From assembly GCA_940337035.1 (NCBI GenBank), contig CALNHX010001048.1, positions 186,001 to 250,000 on the forward strand: 64,000 nt of DNA, given 5' to 3'. Position numbers and translations under genes: made by a program. The stretch comes from Agriotes lineatus. Its lineage: Eukaryota > Arthropoda > Insecta > Coleoptera > Elateridae. This document shows, in pieces, positions 31,761-45,490 of the stretch. The notes beneath the pieces are model-generated. The model did not search any database, had not been told where the DNA came from, and saw only the letters and a program-made list of their open reading frames with translations. The stretch's first letter is position 1; each line of letters begins with the position of its first letter.

Positions 31761-34574
31761 TTAGCGCTTTTCCGCATCTGTATTTCAAACATCAGCAGTT
31801 TTTTCCGCTTCATCTAGGCCCAAATTGACAGTATTCATGTTTTAAAACCCAATTTCGCTCATTTCAAATACTAGCGTCTCCCGGATCATTTTATGATTTT
31901 TGAGCAACGTCGATTTAAATGATATGCTTGATTGCCGTATGAATGACGTAAGTCGTTCTATCGCGTTTTTATTCCTATACTAGCGGCCCATTGTCTAATG
32001 CTAGATTGTCCACGTTTTCAAAGTCACGTACGAGTGCTGCACAACTTGACGCAACCCGCACGTGTCTGTATGAGTTAGAGAGAGCACGATAAGTAACGCA
32101 ATCGCGCGTTTCCTTTGGCTTCGGGATTCAACCGGCAGACTTGAAGAAGGCAACAAGTGTCATCGTTCGCTCCTCTTCGGCGGGTGCCGTGGGCTTTCGC
32201 CGGGCAACGTCGAAATTAAGTTAAACTGTGAGTGGGTGATGTCAGTCAAGCTTTTTGATATTTGAGAGACGTTTGGTGCAGTTATTAATTGAGATATCTC
32301 GTATCGGGGAGATGGCAAGCTCTGATTGAGAGCGACTTATTAAGGAAATCTCTTTCGTGCTAATTGTTTTTAATAAAGCTGCGTCTACCGTACCTCAACT
32401 TTGCCTGTCGACTTAGTTATTCGTTTTCTACCGTCTTTTCGGATTTAATATCGTCCAGACCCGACAGATAACACCCTAGGACGTTTCTCGCAGTTCTTCA
32501 AGCATTCTAGGGCAGTTTGGTCATCTTAACCAGAGCAAGCTGAACCCCTACAAGTTACTGTGTTTTCTAAGTATAATTTTAAGAAGCCTTTGGGTGCAGT
32601 GAAGAATGATTTTTGAAGTGTCGCCATTTTGCGTAGTACGTATTACTGGTAATCTAAAATTAAGCGTTTGAACTATTGTTACTGTCCTTAAGTCAAGTTG
32701 AGTATTTATAACCAAGTCTTAATGTCTGTACTTACCTTAACGCTGTGAGTCATTGAGTCAAATTTGATTGTTTACCGTCAAGATTTATTGTTTGTAAGTA
32801 GTTTTATTATTACGAGCCAACGTAAAAAAATGACACAGTAAAAGTGAACTAATTACGACGAATTGCATACGCATCCAGACTGGAAGGAATACTACTAATA
32901 CTAATACTAATAATTGATCTCCACCATGAAGAGAGATAAAGAAAAACCAAAGACATTGTGGAGCGAAGGCGGAATAAGACATATGTGATAACTGAATTTA
33001 GAAAAAAAGCAAATGTAGTGCCTGAAACATTTGGCATTGTTGCACTTTTTTAGAAAGTGATTCCGAGAACGTAAATTCTTGATTGAGATGGTCAGGTTAA
33101 TATGCTAGTTATTTACTGAAGGGTTGAGAACTTGTTGAAGGAATAGAGGAGTTGAGGAGGATTTTTGTGAGCAGGAAAGCCGGGTCAAACTTTCCTTTGG
33201 AGCAATTGTAGTCTACGTTAACTCCAACAGTGAAATGAACACAGCTCGATGTTTAAAACTGTTTGAAAATTAAATGACATACACTCTGTAGTAATGTACA
33301 CATAAATTTCAAGGTCAAGTCTACCCTATATTGCGGGTTTAACTAATTTAACAATCTGATGGACTAGTCTTTTTATTAACCGAGCTTACGTTTGCATAAA
33401 GCTGTTATTTAATTACAAATGCACATGAGCGATTGCAGCTTGCCCTAATAACATAAATTAGAATGCGACTTCTTCAAAAAAGTAGGCCGTAATATTACAA
33501 ACTGTAAACTAGATGTAACATATTACTTCCTAAATTAAATACCAAAATAGCCCAAATTAAATATGATAAAGCGTAGTTTGAATATCAGGCATCGAGATGC
33601 ATGGAGAAAGTGAGCGGAGATGCGGCGGATAGCTGTTTAGGTACGAGGGCAAAATTTTAAGCAATCTACCTAGCCAGGAAAAAAACTAGCTATCTAACCT
33701 ACTTCTTGTTGACAAGTAGCTGTGGCATTGCTAAGAGTCTGTTAAAACTGTTTGTGTAACATTTGCGAGTTGCGGCCTATTTTAAGTTCATAAAAATGTG
33801 GTTTTACATAACAATTACTGAATTAATAAGGCTGGATCTTTTTAGTTAAGGTATCTTTCTTACAGATTTGATTTAGCCTTAGTGACTTCTTGTTTAAAAA
33901 TTAAAAAAAAGTTAGATGAAGAACTGAAATCTGCAGCAGATGAAAACTTTTGCGAACCCATCAAAAGATTTTTTTAGCGTATGCAACAGTTGCAATAGCG
34001 AAGAACCAAGTTTGCGAGTGCTAAAATAACTTACATAGAGAAATATTTCTTAGAACTCTGTGTGTTTTCTTTCATAACCAAGTAGATTACTTAAAAATTG
34101 GTCCTCGTATTTACGACATGAGACTGGTAGCTAGGCATTTATGACCGAGCTACTACATCACGGTTGAGCCCGTCAGGGCGAGACACGTGCACCAACATAA
34201 CCATAAATGCAAATACCGGCCGTGTGTCATATACACTTTTTTGTATACTGAAGAAAAACAAAAACAGCTATAATTATTAAATAATTAACCTAAATAATTT
34301 GCTTTCAAAATTATCTGATCCGTATTATACGTTTTTCAACTGTGTCATCACTCCTACAATCCTTCTCAAACGTGGTTGTTGTTATTTACGAAATAATTGC
34401 TTTTGTAATAAAAATATTTATTATAATATTTTAATATAAAATGTGTATATGGTTTAAAGCATTTATTTCCATTTTTTTATTAAATATTAAAGTACCTCGA
34501 CCGCCAAGGCCTTTCGCACTAATTTTAAATAATACATAACATTATGATATTACGATATTACAATATGGTTACAA
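31761..34574. other. Anonymous DNA with one GC-richer segment
   Basis: No ORF with recognisable homology. 31980-32640 is GC-richer and includes AATAAAG near 32374 followed by TCCAGACCCGACAGATAACA and CCCTAGG. An LTR end or a non-coding exon are both possible, but no partner copy is in the window. The rest, to 34574, is AT-rich and uninformative. Confidence 0.3.
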
Positions 34575-34781
34575 TTATAACAATTGTAAAAGACCAGTGC
34601 TTTTCAAAAACAGTTTTAGTTTGTTCATTTGGTCGGTAGCATTGGTTAATACATCGCACAGATTGTGTCCTAGCTCCCATATGTTACGGTGATGTTCGTA
34701 TTTCCGGCATTCGCATGTTAGGTGTTTTATGGTTACATATTCATTGCAAGTGGTGCACACTTGAGAGGGGGTTTGTTTCAT
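34575..34781 (-). pseudogene. LINE ORF2 C-terminal Cys/His fragment
   Basis: A 68-codon minus-strand frame reads QVCTTCNEYVTIKHLTCECR, then KYEHHRNIWELG, and ends LFLKSTGLLQLL. This matches the extreme C-terminus of many LINE ORF2 proteins with a C-terminal RNase H region (C..C....T..H.L..C..Y...R ... L..FL..TGL). The upstream protein is missing, so this is a 5'-truncated relic. Confidence 0.65.
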
Positions 34782-34784
34782 TAG

Positions 34785-35849
34785 GTGGGTGTGGGTGATT
34801 TTACTGTGACCTATTTATTTTTAATGATACCACTTTTTTAACAAACAATAAATAATAATTGTTTCCAGGATCCTTATCTATCAAAAATTGTGTGCGAGTA
34901 CAGTATTGAAAAAGCAACTTAGTCATCAGTTGCTAAATATAAGAAAAGAAAATATACATATATTTCTAGTGACTGCAATTTTATACATTCAACAAGAAAA
35001 ATACCAAATATAAAACAGAGGCACTTTATTTATTCATTATGTACACGTTTGGCTAATAAAAAACCTATTGTAATAACCCACTCACACCGATCTAAATCAT
35101 CTACTCAGTATTGTTCTGGAAATTAAAACAAGATAATTTCAATATTGATGTCAATTGAAAATTAAAACTAGATTTAATAGCCAGGAAATGATTTTCATCG
35201 TGCTGATTAATAAAAATCGTTAAACATAATGAGAAATATAAATAATATATATTTTCAGTTTTCGTTAAACATCTTTCTTTCTACTTCAAATTTACTATTT
35301 GTGCACAATAATTTTCATATTATTAATCCAATGGTCATAACTAAGATATATTAATATTCTGTTTTTGGAATTGTTAATGATTATTTTTCCACATCATAAA
35401 CAGGTCTAAAATATTATTGGTCTCAGTTTTCGTTGAAATACCTTATTTTTGTAACTGAAAAATCGTGTGTTGTTATTAGAATTAAATTTTTGTTGCATTT
35501 TGTATGATTTTCCAATACTGTATATATTCTATTACTTGTCGCACGCAAAATTACAACAATAGAAATGTAATATTAACCTTGTTCATGTTTAAAATCAAAT
35601 AAAAGTGTTATGCAGGAACAATATTTCGTTCATTAGATGCTTTTCCTAATTAATTGTAATTTCGAGTTATAAATAATTTACATGTCTATACACAGTATAC
35701 CATTTGTTCGTATACTGGTCCAGTAGCAACTATCTACCGGCTTATTAACGAATCCGGTAGGTACGTTTTAAGGCCTAGACCGGTAGCACTTAACGACTTC
35801 CTTTATTCTAGCACTGCAGTTAACGATATTTTGCTATAAAAATAATATT
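34785..35849. other. Anonymous very AT-rich DNA
   Basis: Nothing recognisable; strongly A/T-rich with no ORF. Confidence 0.35.
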
Positions 35850-37250
35850 CAATACTACAACGATTGGTATATGTCAAAGATTGGTATAATATAGCTAGTG
35901 GTGTATTGCGCGAGTATTGTTCGTCAAGTCGAAAATTAGCATATTGCAAGAAGTTGTATATGCCAACGATTAATATATTTCTACAAAAAAAATTGTATTT
36001 CCTAACAATTCAAAATTAATACCATTGATATATTTCAACGATTGCTATTTGTCAACGATTGATATAAACCAGAGAATGAATGTTGACAACGATTGGTATT
36101 TTTCAATAATTACTGACATACGCCAACCATAACCATTGGTATACGTATACATCAACAGCTGATATACCTATACTAAAGAATAATATACCGCAACGATTCA
36201 AAATTAACATAATTGATATACATATTCCAACAATTGGTATATTTTAAAGATTGCTATATAGGCCAGCGGAGAAAAATTGACAACGATTGATTGATTGATA
36301 TATGCCAACAAACAAACGACGGATATACATAAACCGACGAGTGGTATACTCTAATGATTGAAAGTTGACAACGATTGGAACATTTCAATAATTATTTATA
36401 TACGCCAACCACATTACAATACCAATAAATATCATTGATATATTTCAACGATTGACATATTTAACAATCGCTGTTCGTCAAGGATTGATATATGCCAGCG
36501 AAGGAAAACTGAGAGCGATTGATATATTTCAATGATTCATATACGCCAACAATTGCTATTCATCAACGACTGATATACATAAACCAATGAGTAATTATTC
36601 TAACGATTTCGGAGGCTTTCACGGCCATTGCCATTAAGTAACAAACTACTTCCGACTCTTCTGAAGAGTTTCGTATCTGACGTGGTTTACACGTTGAGTT
36701 ACCGTGCTCTTTTGATTCTCATCCTAATGAAGCCCCTTACGAAAGTGGGCGAAACGTTGAGTTCTTCGACCTCCATAATGACACGGTCCAATTCCGGAAG
36801 TGGTTTGTTACTTAGTATACTCTAACGACTGAAAATTGGCAACAATTGGTATATGTCGATGATTAATATAGATCAACGGATGATATACAGCTGCAAATAG
36901 TATCCTTTGAAGATTGTAAATTTAAAGCCTTAGATATATTTCAACTTGTGATATTCGCCAACGATGTTATACACGAACGATTGCTATACACCAACAATTT
37001 ATGTATACGAGTGATATACGGTAACGACTAAAAATTGATGTATTTCAACGATCGATATATGCTAATGCTTGTCAACGATTTATATACCAACGGGCATTAT
37101 ATATCAAAAGATAGTAGAACTGAATGAGTCAAAAGTAATAACATTTGTATATTTAACAATTGTTATTCGTAAGCAGTGAGTATATGACAACGACTGAAAA
37201 TTGACACCATCGGTATATATCAACGATTGTTATACCCTAACACTTCTCAG
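35850..37250. repeat. Degenerate minisatellite, CAACGATTGGTATAT-type units
   Basis: About 1.4 kb built from variants of CAACGATTG(G/A)TATAT, usually every 18-25 bases, with recurring partners such as GCCAACGATT, TTTCAACGATTG and ACATAAACC. Higher-order order is visible: GCCAGCG..GAAAA occurs at 36262 and 36494 (232 apart), and ACATAAACC at about 36328 and 36578 (250 apart). Units are diverged, so the array is old. It is interrupted by a palindromic element at 36636-36813. No coding potential. Confidence 0.8.
36636..36813. mobile_element. Palindromic-ended insertion inside the minisatellite
   Basis: AAGTAACAAACTACTTCCG (36636-36654) and CGGAAGTGGTTTGTTACTT (36795-36813) are inverted repeats with one mismatch. 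The interior is GC-richer and contains none of the satellite words. On both sides the satellite phrase resumes. It fits a small non-autonomous DNA element; the actual ends may lie a few tens of bases outside (a TTTCGGAGGC stretch starts at 36608). Confidence 0.65.
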
Positions 37251-37399
37251 GAGTTTTTGTACACTTTTATAAGCATTACAATATTTGGCTACAAAAATAA
37301 TCTTTCAGTTATTATACTGTTTGATATCGGCATAAGATAGTACGAAAGGTGGAGTAGCAATTCGATAGTTCCGACTGGCAAATGCAGCAGAAATACTAC

Positions 37400-37640
37400 A
37401 ACCAATGGTACAAAAAGACTATACAGAGCGATAGTGGAAATTAATATAATTTATTGCGCAGACGTGTGGCAAACAAAGAAAATAAATAATAAAAATTTTA
37501 TAAGAAAGTAAGTCAGCTTCTAGCAACGTAGCAGTGGTGTGAATAGAATGGATTGAATGCGAAATGAGAATTTAGAGAGCGAACCTCAACTTGGTTTGGG
37601 CACATAAAAAGGTTGCAGGGTTAATACTTCTGCATATCAA
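37400..37640 (+). pseudogene. RTE-like LINE reverse transcriptase C-terminal relic
   Basis: Translating with stops ignored gives ADVWQTKKINNKNFIRK (about 37460-37510), then SSGVNRMD and MRNENLE (about 37530-37580) and LVWAHKKV (37590-37613). This parallels the insect LINE tail YG.E.W.L.K...K.L...E...LRR..G..R.DR.RN..I.......L.WFGH..R. Heavily decayed with several stops. Confidence 0.4.
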
Positions 37641-39199
37641 CTCTCATGAAAAGCTGCGTGTTGGTTTTTTTAGCTTTTTTATTCCAATATTGAACCTATT
37701 GAACATCATCGCGATTCATTGCCTTTCTAATCCAGTTGTTTCAAGCAACTTTCTTAATATTAGCGATTCAACGCGGTTGTGATCTTAAGGTGATTTGTGT
37801 GTGTGACTACATATTTTACCTTGGTTTATTTTCTAACCCTTTAATCTGTTCGTTCCATTTCTGTCTTAAATGTTAAATAGACCATTGCTGCTTCCATTTG
37901 CATTTGTGTTTCAGCGAGTATGTCAATATTGTTTGTGGTAAAAGTTCACACTTGTGAGTTCTGGAAGTACACACTGATCGAATACACGACTTCTCATGTG
38001 TAAAGGAATACGTTGTTTTTCAGAATATAACTTAGTCTACCGAAAGGTGCTCATTCTGTTCTTAGCCTTCTAGGCAGCTCTTATTACAGTCATTTTGAGA
38101 TTTGGTCAGTTTGACTTTAGTTTCTAGTTGTGGCACTCTTCTAAAATGCTGCTTCACCTGGGTTTCCCTAAAGGCTACTTATGTGTTAGACTATTTAAAA
38201 AGGATATAAATAATGGTATCAGATTACGATCAGAACTTCTCACAGCATCTGCCCCTAGAGGTGTGTGTTGTCTCTTGGTTTTGTTGGCTTTATAAAACTG
38301 ATATTCCCATAACTAGATCGGATGAGTTACATATATACCTGTTTGGTTTATGTATTAGAAGTGTTGATTTTTGACGTTTTTAGGTTAGAAGTATGACTTT
38401 CGCGGTTGACACTGCGACTCAAGCGATATTACTTGACAGTTTTTCCCTGCAAATACAGTATTTGGCTCGTCTTAAGCTAATTTGACATTTCCTGTTGAAT
38501 TTTCACGTATTGTCTACTCTGCTTAACGAAGTTGCGCTTTCGGTTATTGTAAGTGTGGGCACGGTCATTTAGAGACGTCCACCCGACCGCACAGTTTTTA
38601 GTTTTGGTTGCTATGTGAACAGGAGGCTAGCTGGAAACAGCATTTTTGCCTCTAAAAAGGTTTCTTTAATTTTTTTTCCAATCAGTTTTTGGTAAACATG
38701 GAAAACACTGAGTTGGTAGATTTAGATAAAGACTATGGTTTTTTGGGTAAGTTTAGATGTGGAAACATGTGGTACCTTAATCGTACGCCTTTTAAATCCC
38801 ATTCTGGGGTTTTCGATAAGCCAGAACCTCGCTGAAGATTAGAACACTAAGCCGATATACAACTAAAGTAAGTGGTCTGAACTAATAGTTGTGGCTGATA
38901 GATTCGACCCCGATTTGGATGCCAAACTATGGCAGTTAGATGAGAGTTTTTAGTTGAGACGTTGGTTCTTTGAACTTTATTGTCATAGGATACTACAGAT
39001 AAGCCAAAACCTTGTTTGCTTTTAACTAAGAACTTAGTCGGAATTTAAAGTGCATTGATTTTACTTAGTTGAGAGCGCATGATAGTAATCTTTTTTAACA
39101 TGCCGATGTAGTATTGCATGATTAATTTAGGTGCATCGGTCCCAAATAACACCTTTTACTGCTAGAAAAAAAAACTCGCCGAAACGTCGACCGAAAAAA
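37641..39199. other. Anonymous DNA
   Basis: No recognised gene. A 45-codon frame with a good start context lies at 38698-38835 (begins MENTELVDLDKDYG); it matches nothing I know and could be chance or a relic of an unknown element. Confidence 0.25.
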
Positions 39200-39775
39200 T
39201 GGTAAAAAGAGCCGAAACTACGAAGAATTCAATTTAATTATTAAAATTGCCTGTCCCAACTGAAGCTGCAGAGCGGGATTTCTCACACAAATGAATTGCC
39301 TCATTTTTATTGTCCTTTTCCAAATTGTACGTATGCATACAATTTGATTACGTTCTGAGAAGCGAACGGTCGTGCGTTGCTTGGAATGAATTTCATCCAA
39401 GCCACCTGTGCGGGAAGGTTGTTAAATAAGAAGAACCTATTATTTAAGGCTATTTGCTTTTTTACAACACGCAGGCCAACAGTCGTATGTCCAACCGAAC
39501 CGCCCCCCGCTAACGTTTGTCCATGCAACAGCTTTCGAAAGGGTAGCTGAAGCTTATAATCAAGAAAAATTGCGAATTTTCTGTAGTTTCCAAAACTGAA
39601 ACAGTAACGTTTAAAGCATATGAATCGCATGCCTCCTTTACCTTTCGAATAATTTATCGTGTGTAGAACTATAGGAGAATCTTTACACTTACGGTGCCAG
39701 GTGTACTTGCTGTAATACAAGAAAGACAAGGTGATCACATTTCCTCTAACCATTTCAAAAGAGAATAACAAATGT
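39200..39775. other. Mixed-composition island with a 154-codon minus frame
   Basis: The longest unexplained open frame in the window lies here (39307-39771, minus). It has no domain, signal peptide or membrane segment that I recognise, biased toward basic and aromatic residues, and the DNA has the same GC-richer texture as the other ORF-less islands. I treat it as probable chance in possible regulatory DNA rather than a gene. Confidence 0.25.
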
Positions 39776-41999
39776 TTCTCACGTCCTTATGAAGGTGTGG
39801 TTAATCATGTATTTTCTGACGGTTCGCAAAATTCCGCGTCGTTAAGAAATGTTAAAGCATGTGCAAGAAAAGTTATGGTTAATACGTTTAGAGTGGTAAT
39901 TTAGCGAATCAAACTGAAAACGATACAAGTCAGGTTAAAAGAATCCGATTTGTTCAGGATAAGTGGCTATTTCGACTTGAAGGGCACTTCAACAACTAAA
40001 CTACTGTATAGTAACTGATCATCCAGCCCCAATTTGATAAAATAATTATTACTAACCACATCACTTCGTCTTTGGTCATTGCTGCAATATGTTTCTTGTG
40101 TAATTGTAACTGGTAAACGAAGCACAGCATCTTAGGACAACTTTAAATGTGGACTTACATGAGCTAATTATTAGTGATATGCATAAAAGCCATTCACAAC
40201 AGTGCTACTAAGTGCAATGGGATCAGTGGATGTGCGAAATAGTCCGGAATGTTCCCTACGTCTAATCGAGGGATATTGTGCAAAGCCTGGCTTACCTGAG
40301 GGTCGTTTCACGGCAGCTGTCGTAAATTAAGGCAATTAGAATGTTTAGCAGTAATTAAAGCTGCATTTACCATGAACCGCGTTATAGCGCATCCACTTTA
40401 TGGCATTTGCTCCAATTGATTGCTTGTTAACTGAATATAATTCAACGGCAACTGCTTAAACTAGTAAATGTCTGTGCTTCGTGTATTATAACATCCTAAT
40501 ATCAGTCAGAAAAATCATTTATACCTGTTTGTTTTTCACTGTACATTCGTTGACATTAGTGTTAGTGCTTTTACAAAAGTAAAATAGTAACGAACTAAAG
40601 CTGCGCTTAGGGAAAAGGAAATTAATGAAACAGTAAGGATTAAGAAAATAATAAAATATCACAAATCAAGAACAAAAGAGAAACAAATTGTAGCAACAAA
40701 AATTGTAATAAAAAGAAGTGAAAAATGAAACAAAAATAAGGTATTTTCTTCTCCCCCATGTTATATTTACAGTTTTCAGTTCAGAATGCGCTTGTAGTTA
40801 ATATCACAATAATTAAATTTAATTTTAAAGCTGGAGCATTTTGTATCGAAAAGTGAGTGGGAAAACTTAACTTTCACTCAAACATGTTTCTCTTCTATAA
40901 CAACAAATCACATATAGAAACTTTGGGTTCATCAAAACCAAAAACATTTAATAAACGTTAAAGTAGGTGAAAATACATTAAATAAAATCAACATGAATAT
41001 AAGAATATCTATTAAACAAACATAAGCAGAATTTTATTTTTTTAAGTGCTCACCCTGTATATTGCAATGGTTTACTGCCCACAGCAATTCTGATTGCCTA
41101 ATTAACTAAATGAATAAGGTCAAAATGAGCACAGAATTAAATATTTTATTTATTGCAAGACAATCAGTACTTTACATTAATAAATGCACTTGATGTGAGC
41201 AGCAGTAATTAATAATTTGAGCGATAAAAGTTAGCATGAGATAAGGCAGATTTCAATAGGGTTACGTTCATAGTTTCAGATATGATAGATGTTTGGAAGG
41301 GCCAATGCAATTTAATTTGTAACTGACGGATTTGAGCTTGGTAATGTTAAACATAATGTGAATAAAATGATACAGAATGATTTGTTAAGAACAGAAATTG
41401 TATGAGCGTTATGTATTAAAAGTTTATAAGCCAGCAAACCGTAAGTTAACTGAAAGGTAAACGAAAAACAGTGCTAGCAAAGCAATAATTGCAATAAAAC
41501 AATGGAAAAATGTAAGGCAACCGATCGAAAGACAGTTAGAGAGATACTAAAAGAACTCATCTCTCGGCGCCTCGTGAGACGGCTATCACGGAAAAAAGTT
41601 GGTCCCGGCGGTCATACAACATCATGACAGTCGTTAATGGGGTTGGAAGTCCTCATAACTGCACAGCGACGCCTATAATTGGCCTAACGGCTGTTGGCTG
41701 AGTGCAAATTAAATAAATGAATTAAATAAACTCAAGTGTATCAGTGCATTATAATATTATAAACCAAAGTAAAGTGTAGTGACATTTGTTCCAATAAAAA
41801 GACAAGTTTAGGAGTTCGGCAAAGACATGATATCAAAACCGTAGTCCATAAGTTGAAACATCTAATCAAACCTAATTTCTTTTAAACATATGAAAATCTA
41901 GTTACTAAGTTATGAGACAGTCAATTGTCATTATTAATAAAGCAAGCTGAAAATTTTCATGTTGGGTGCAAGTTAAGCTCCACTTTTTACAGAAATTAA
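39776..41999. other. Anonymous DNA
   Basis: No gene. A-rich stretch at 40610-40740. A GC-richer segment at 41565-41705 contains a weak box-B-like GGGTTGGAAGTCC and could be a SINE fragment, but I cannot support that. Confidence 0.3.
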
Positions 42000-42540
42000 T
42001 AATAAATCGTCATTTTGTTGAGTCAAATTTGTGTTGGAGTTTTTACCAGTGTTGCTGGGCATCTGTGGGTGTAGTTTTAAAAAATGCATGAGTTTTAAAG
42101 ATAGTGCAATTAGGGCAGCAAATTTCCCCCTGGTGCGGCGTTGAGTGCGAGCCAACTTCGGTGACGATTTTGAGGCAGTTCCAAATATCGGAAGGCAGAT
42201 CTTTTTAGCACTACGTGGAGAGAAAAGCTTTAGCAACCCGTGGGTAAAGTAATTAGGACTAGCAACCCATTTTCAAGCGAGCATTTGCCGTGGCGTCCTT
42301 CCAGTGGCCAAGCAACAGCGGAGCACCTCTTCAAAAAGGTAAAATTTTACAGCAAGGAGTTCGTACAGCCCCGTAGAAACTGGGGATCGTCAAGAATAGA
42401 CCTTTACCGAGAAGTTCAACGTGTTTCCAAAATCCCAGGTCTATCCAGCTTTGAATAATTTAGATAGCGTCCCTAGGAAGGTGAGTTGCCGTGGAATTTT
42501 TGCCGGAAATAGGACAAAAGCACATCTGAGCGTGGGTTAG
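42000..42540. other. GC-richer ORF-poor island
   Basis: Short frames on both strands (41973-42236 minus, 42240-42458 plus) meet in the middle and lack motifs. Not transposon-like. Candidate host regulatory or other non-coding DNA. Confidence 0.3.
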
Positions 42541-45404
42541 CAGTTGCTACGTCACAGAATTAATCATATTTATCTGATACATTCTTGCCACAGACAGAAG
42601 AAATTGAAAAAACCTGTTTTTCCATATCTATGGAGCCTTAAACGTCAAGATTTGAGGAAATCTCGGAATGAATGTTTTTGCGATTACAATACTTTCTTCG
42701 TCTTTTAAACAGACGAAGGAAGTACAAAATCAAACAAAGGCCGCTTTGGGAACGTTGTTTTGGTGTGATTGACTGGAGCATTATCATAGTGCATCGCCAA
42801 AGGTTTCAATAAAAAATTAAGGCAGTATATTGCCCTGAAAAAATCACTTGATAAAGTCATAACACTTTGGCGAGGGAAATGAAGGTTTCGCTATTATATT
42901 CTGAGCAAAAAACACCTACTATATTTTTTTGTTAACTAAATCGAATGCGGTAACTATTATTTTTTGAATATATTCTTGAAGAAAACGGAATGCAGCAAAC
43001 GTCCTACAAGCAACGGTAAGTGAGATGTGGAACATTTGCTGTTCATGGATAACTACAATAGTTAGAACTTCTGTTGATGAAAAACGAGTGACGAGAAAAA
43101 TGCAAAATGATATATTAGCGAAAGTATTTTACGATATGACAATGGTATATAGTTAAAAAATAGCTGTACAAATGCGATTTTTCTTAGATTTCAATGAAAA
43201 TGCCTATACATGTTGCTCTTGCCAATTATGCATTACCGGTGTTACGAAAAAGAGAGTGAAAAAAAGGTAAAATTTGTTTTTGCTTGTAGTATATACCACT
43301 CGAGGTACTAAGTGTTACGATTTTATATTTATAATCTATTGTAACCATTGCTGTAGTTAAATATTTACATGCATTCTATTATTCTAATAAAAATAGTAGT
43401 CCTATTTTGCTATGTAACTATAAAATTGTGCTTAAAGCAAATATTTGAACTTTACTTGATAGTTCCGAAGTAAAACGTTCTTCAAATTTCACTTATAGCG
43501 AACCAAAAAAATAATGAAACTGCCATTTGATTTTCTAAAAATAAATATTATTGCGGGAGATAAATTGTCCTAAATATATTATCTTCATCATTTTATAGCT
43601 TATTGTGTTCTGTTTGATAAAAGTTTTGTCTTGTCATAATATTATTAATCTAACTTTGCTACTTTCGTTATTTAGATCTTTTCTCAATCTTGTTAACGCT
43701 CATTTATCTTCTACAAATAACAAATTGCTGCAAAGTGTAAATTAGGTAATCTTGTTGATGCAATTTTTATTCCTTTGGAGAAAAAAGGAAAAAATCGAGA
43801 AAATTACATTTGGCATGCATTTTCTTAGAAAATTATAATTTAAGGGGTGGTTGAGGCAGAAATTAATGTGTAGTATATTTACAAACACACGATATACAAT
43901 TTCGGGCAAACGGCAGGTCCATAAAACAAATTTTGCATCCAGTAAATCGATTTCTTGGTATTTTCAATATGGCGGATGATTTGCAAAATTTAAGGATGTT
44001 TCCCACAATAAATCTTTAAAAATTTTTTGGTGGAGTTTCTAAGGGACTTTAAGGAAATATTCCCGCAGCAATTGCCTATCTAACAGTTACTTTTCTATGC
44101 AGAAGAATTTTGACATAAATTGAGTATACTGTCCTTATAGTTATTTGTTACTTATCAAAACTACTTTTCAGCTAAGCTTGCCGCACTCTTTATTCCTTCA
44201 AATGTCAGATCGACCTAACCTAAGATAGTTAGCGTTATGTATTTTGTCGTATTAAGGATTTACCCGGTGTACCAATAAAGTTCCGTTAAATAAACCTCAA
44301 AACTATCACAGTTATGGTGTAAAGTAACACTGGAAATAGCTATGTATGTTATAAGTATGAAATTAAGAACATTTTTGAACCAGCTGTAATTTATTGCTAA
44401 GCGAGCGTAGCGAGCGAGGTACATACAGCGATTCTAAAAGTCTGCGGCTTTGGAAGCGTTGTTTCTGATTATAAAATGACAATTTATTCGAAGCACCCCG
44501 GAAAAGTAGAGGAGGTCATGATCATATCCCAAAATGGGAGTGTCAATTTTGACCTCGGCCAATGGAAATAGTTTTTGTTGCAATGATTATTACTGCTGAA
44601 TAGTAAAAATCACTAGTATAAAAAAGTGGGAGCTTTCGGCCGCTAAACGCTGCTGAAATTGATAGCTTTTAGATGCAGCAGAACAAAAATACTATTAATG
44701 ATCAAATTTGTATAATAAAAATCATTTACACTCTATAGTATAGATTAGTTATTTTATTTTCTATTTGAATTGTGTTAAGGGTAGTGATATAATTTGCTGA
44801 GGGAGGTAGTTGAACAGTCCAAAGCCATCCAATTTGTTGCTGATCTTCAATAATCTATGGGTTGGTATAATCACGTCCTATTTCCTTCTTGTGTTGTAGG
44901 TGTGATAGTCTCAATTTTCTGGTAGATCCATGAGCTTTCCTTAGTATTACACAAGAGCTGATACACGACAATCGAGTATAGGGTCAGTATCCTATATTTC
45001 TTAAATAGGGGCTTATAGGAAACGACACTGGAGCTATATTATTTATGGTTCTCGCAGACTATGTTTGAAGAGCAAAGGTTCGTTTATTTAGCTAGCAATT
45101 TTAATATGTGTCGAACCCTTGGAGGAACTAAATTTTTTAGGTATTTATTTATTCAATATCATATGTCAAAGCACAGAACCATTGCAATACAATCACTACC
45201 AATAAACAAAGTCGTTCTTAAACGTTCAACTAAATAAATCTGTACAGGGCTTTACTCAGAACTTCCCTAGCAAGTGGACGTTGTGACACTAAACAATTCT
45301 AAAAATCAACGGAAAATGAGAGTAACATCTCTTCACCTTGGTAATAATTCTGAAACAATAATAGGAAACACTTCGTAATGCAAGTTACCTTAATTTTCAA
45401 ATAA
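42541..45404. other. Anonymous AT-rich DNA
   Basis: No gene recognised. A short direct duplication GCGAGCGTAGCGAGCGAG at about 44399-44418 stands out in otherwise AT-rich sequence. Confidence 0.3.
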
Positions 45405-45407
45405 AAA

Positions 45408-45490
45408 ACCTTACCGGCGATGGGATTCGAACGTCGACCCCTACGACCGAGCCTGGGAATGCGATTTTAAGAATCGGCTCAAATGACATC
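45408..45490 (-). repeat. Possible tRNA-derived SINE fragment
   Basis: On the minus strand GACGTTCGAATCCCATCGCC resembles an RNA polymerase III box B (GGTTCGANTCC) and tRNA 3' side. A fitting box A is not clear and no cloverleaf forms, so this is not an intact tRNA gene. Confidence 0.3.

Noticed and set aside
32140..32480. Possible LTR ending ...GACAGATAACA
   Set aside because: No second copy in the window and no convincing primer site follows.
38210..38230. GGTATCAGA resembling a copia-type initiator-Met primer site
   Set aside because: No LTR upstream, no copia protein downstream; a short chance match.
39307..39771. 154-codon minus-strand open frame
   Set aside because: No domain, no codon or composition signal, no neighbour supporting it; it lies in an ORF-poor island and is within chance length for a 64-kb window.
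41565..41705. GC-richer segment with weak box-B-like word
   Set aside because: No box A at proper spacing and no tail; cannot be supported as a SINE.
42189..42202. CGGAAGGCAGATCT also present in the 30967 hairpin arm
   Set aside because: Only 14 bases match and the flanks do not; probably coincidence.
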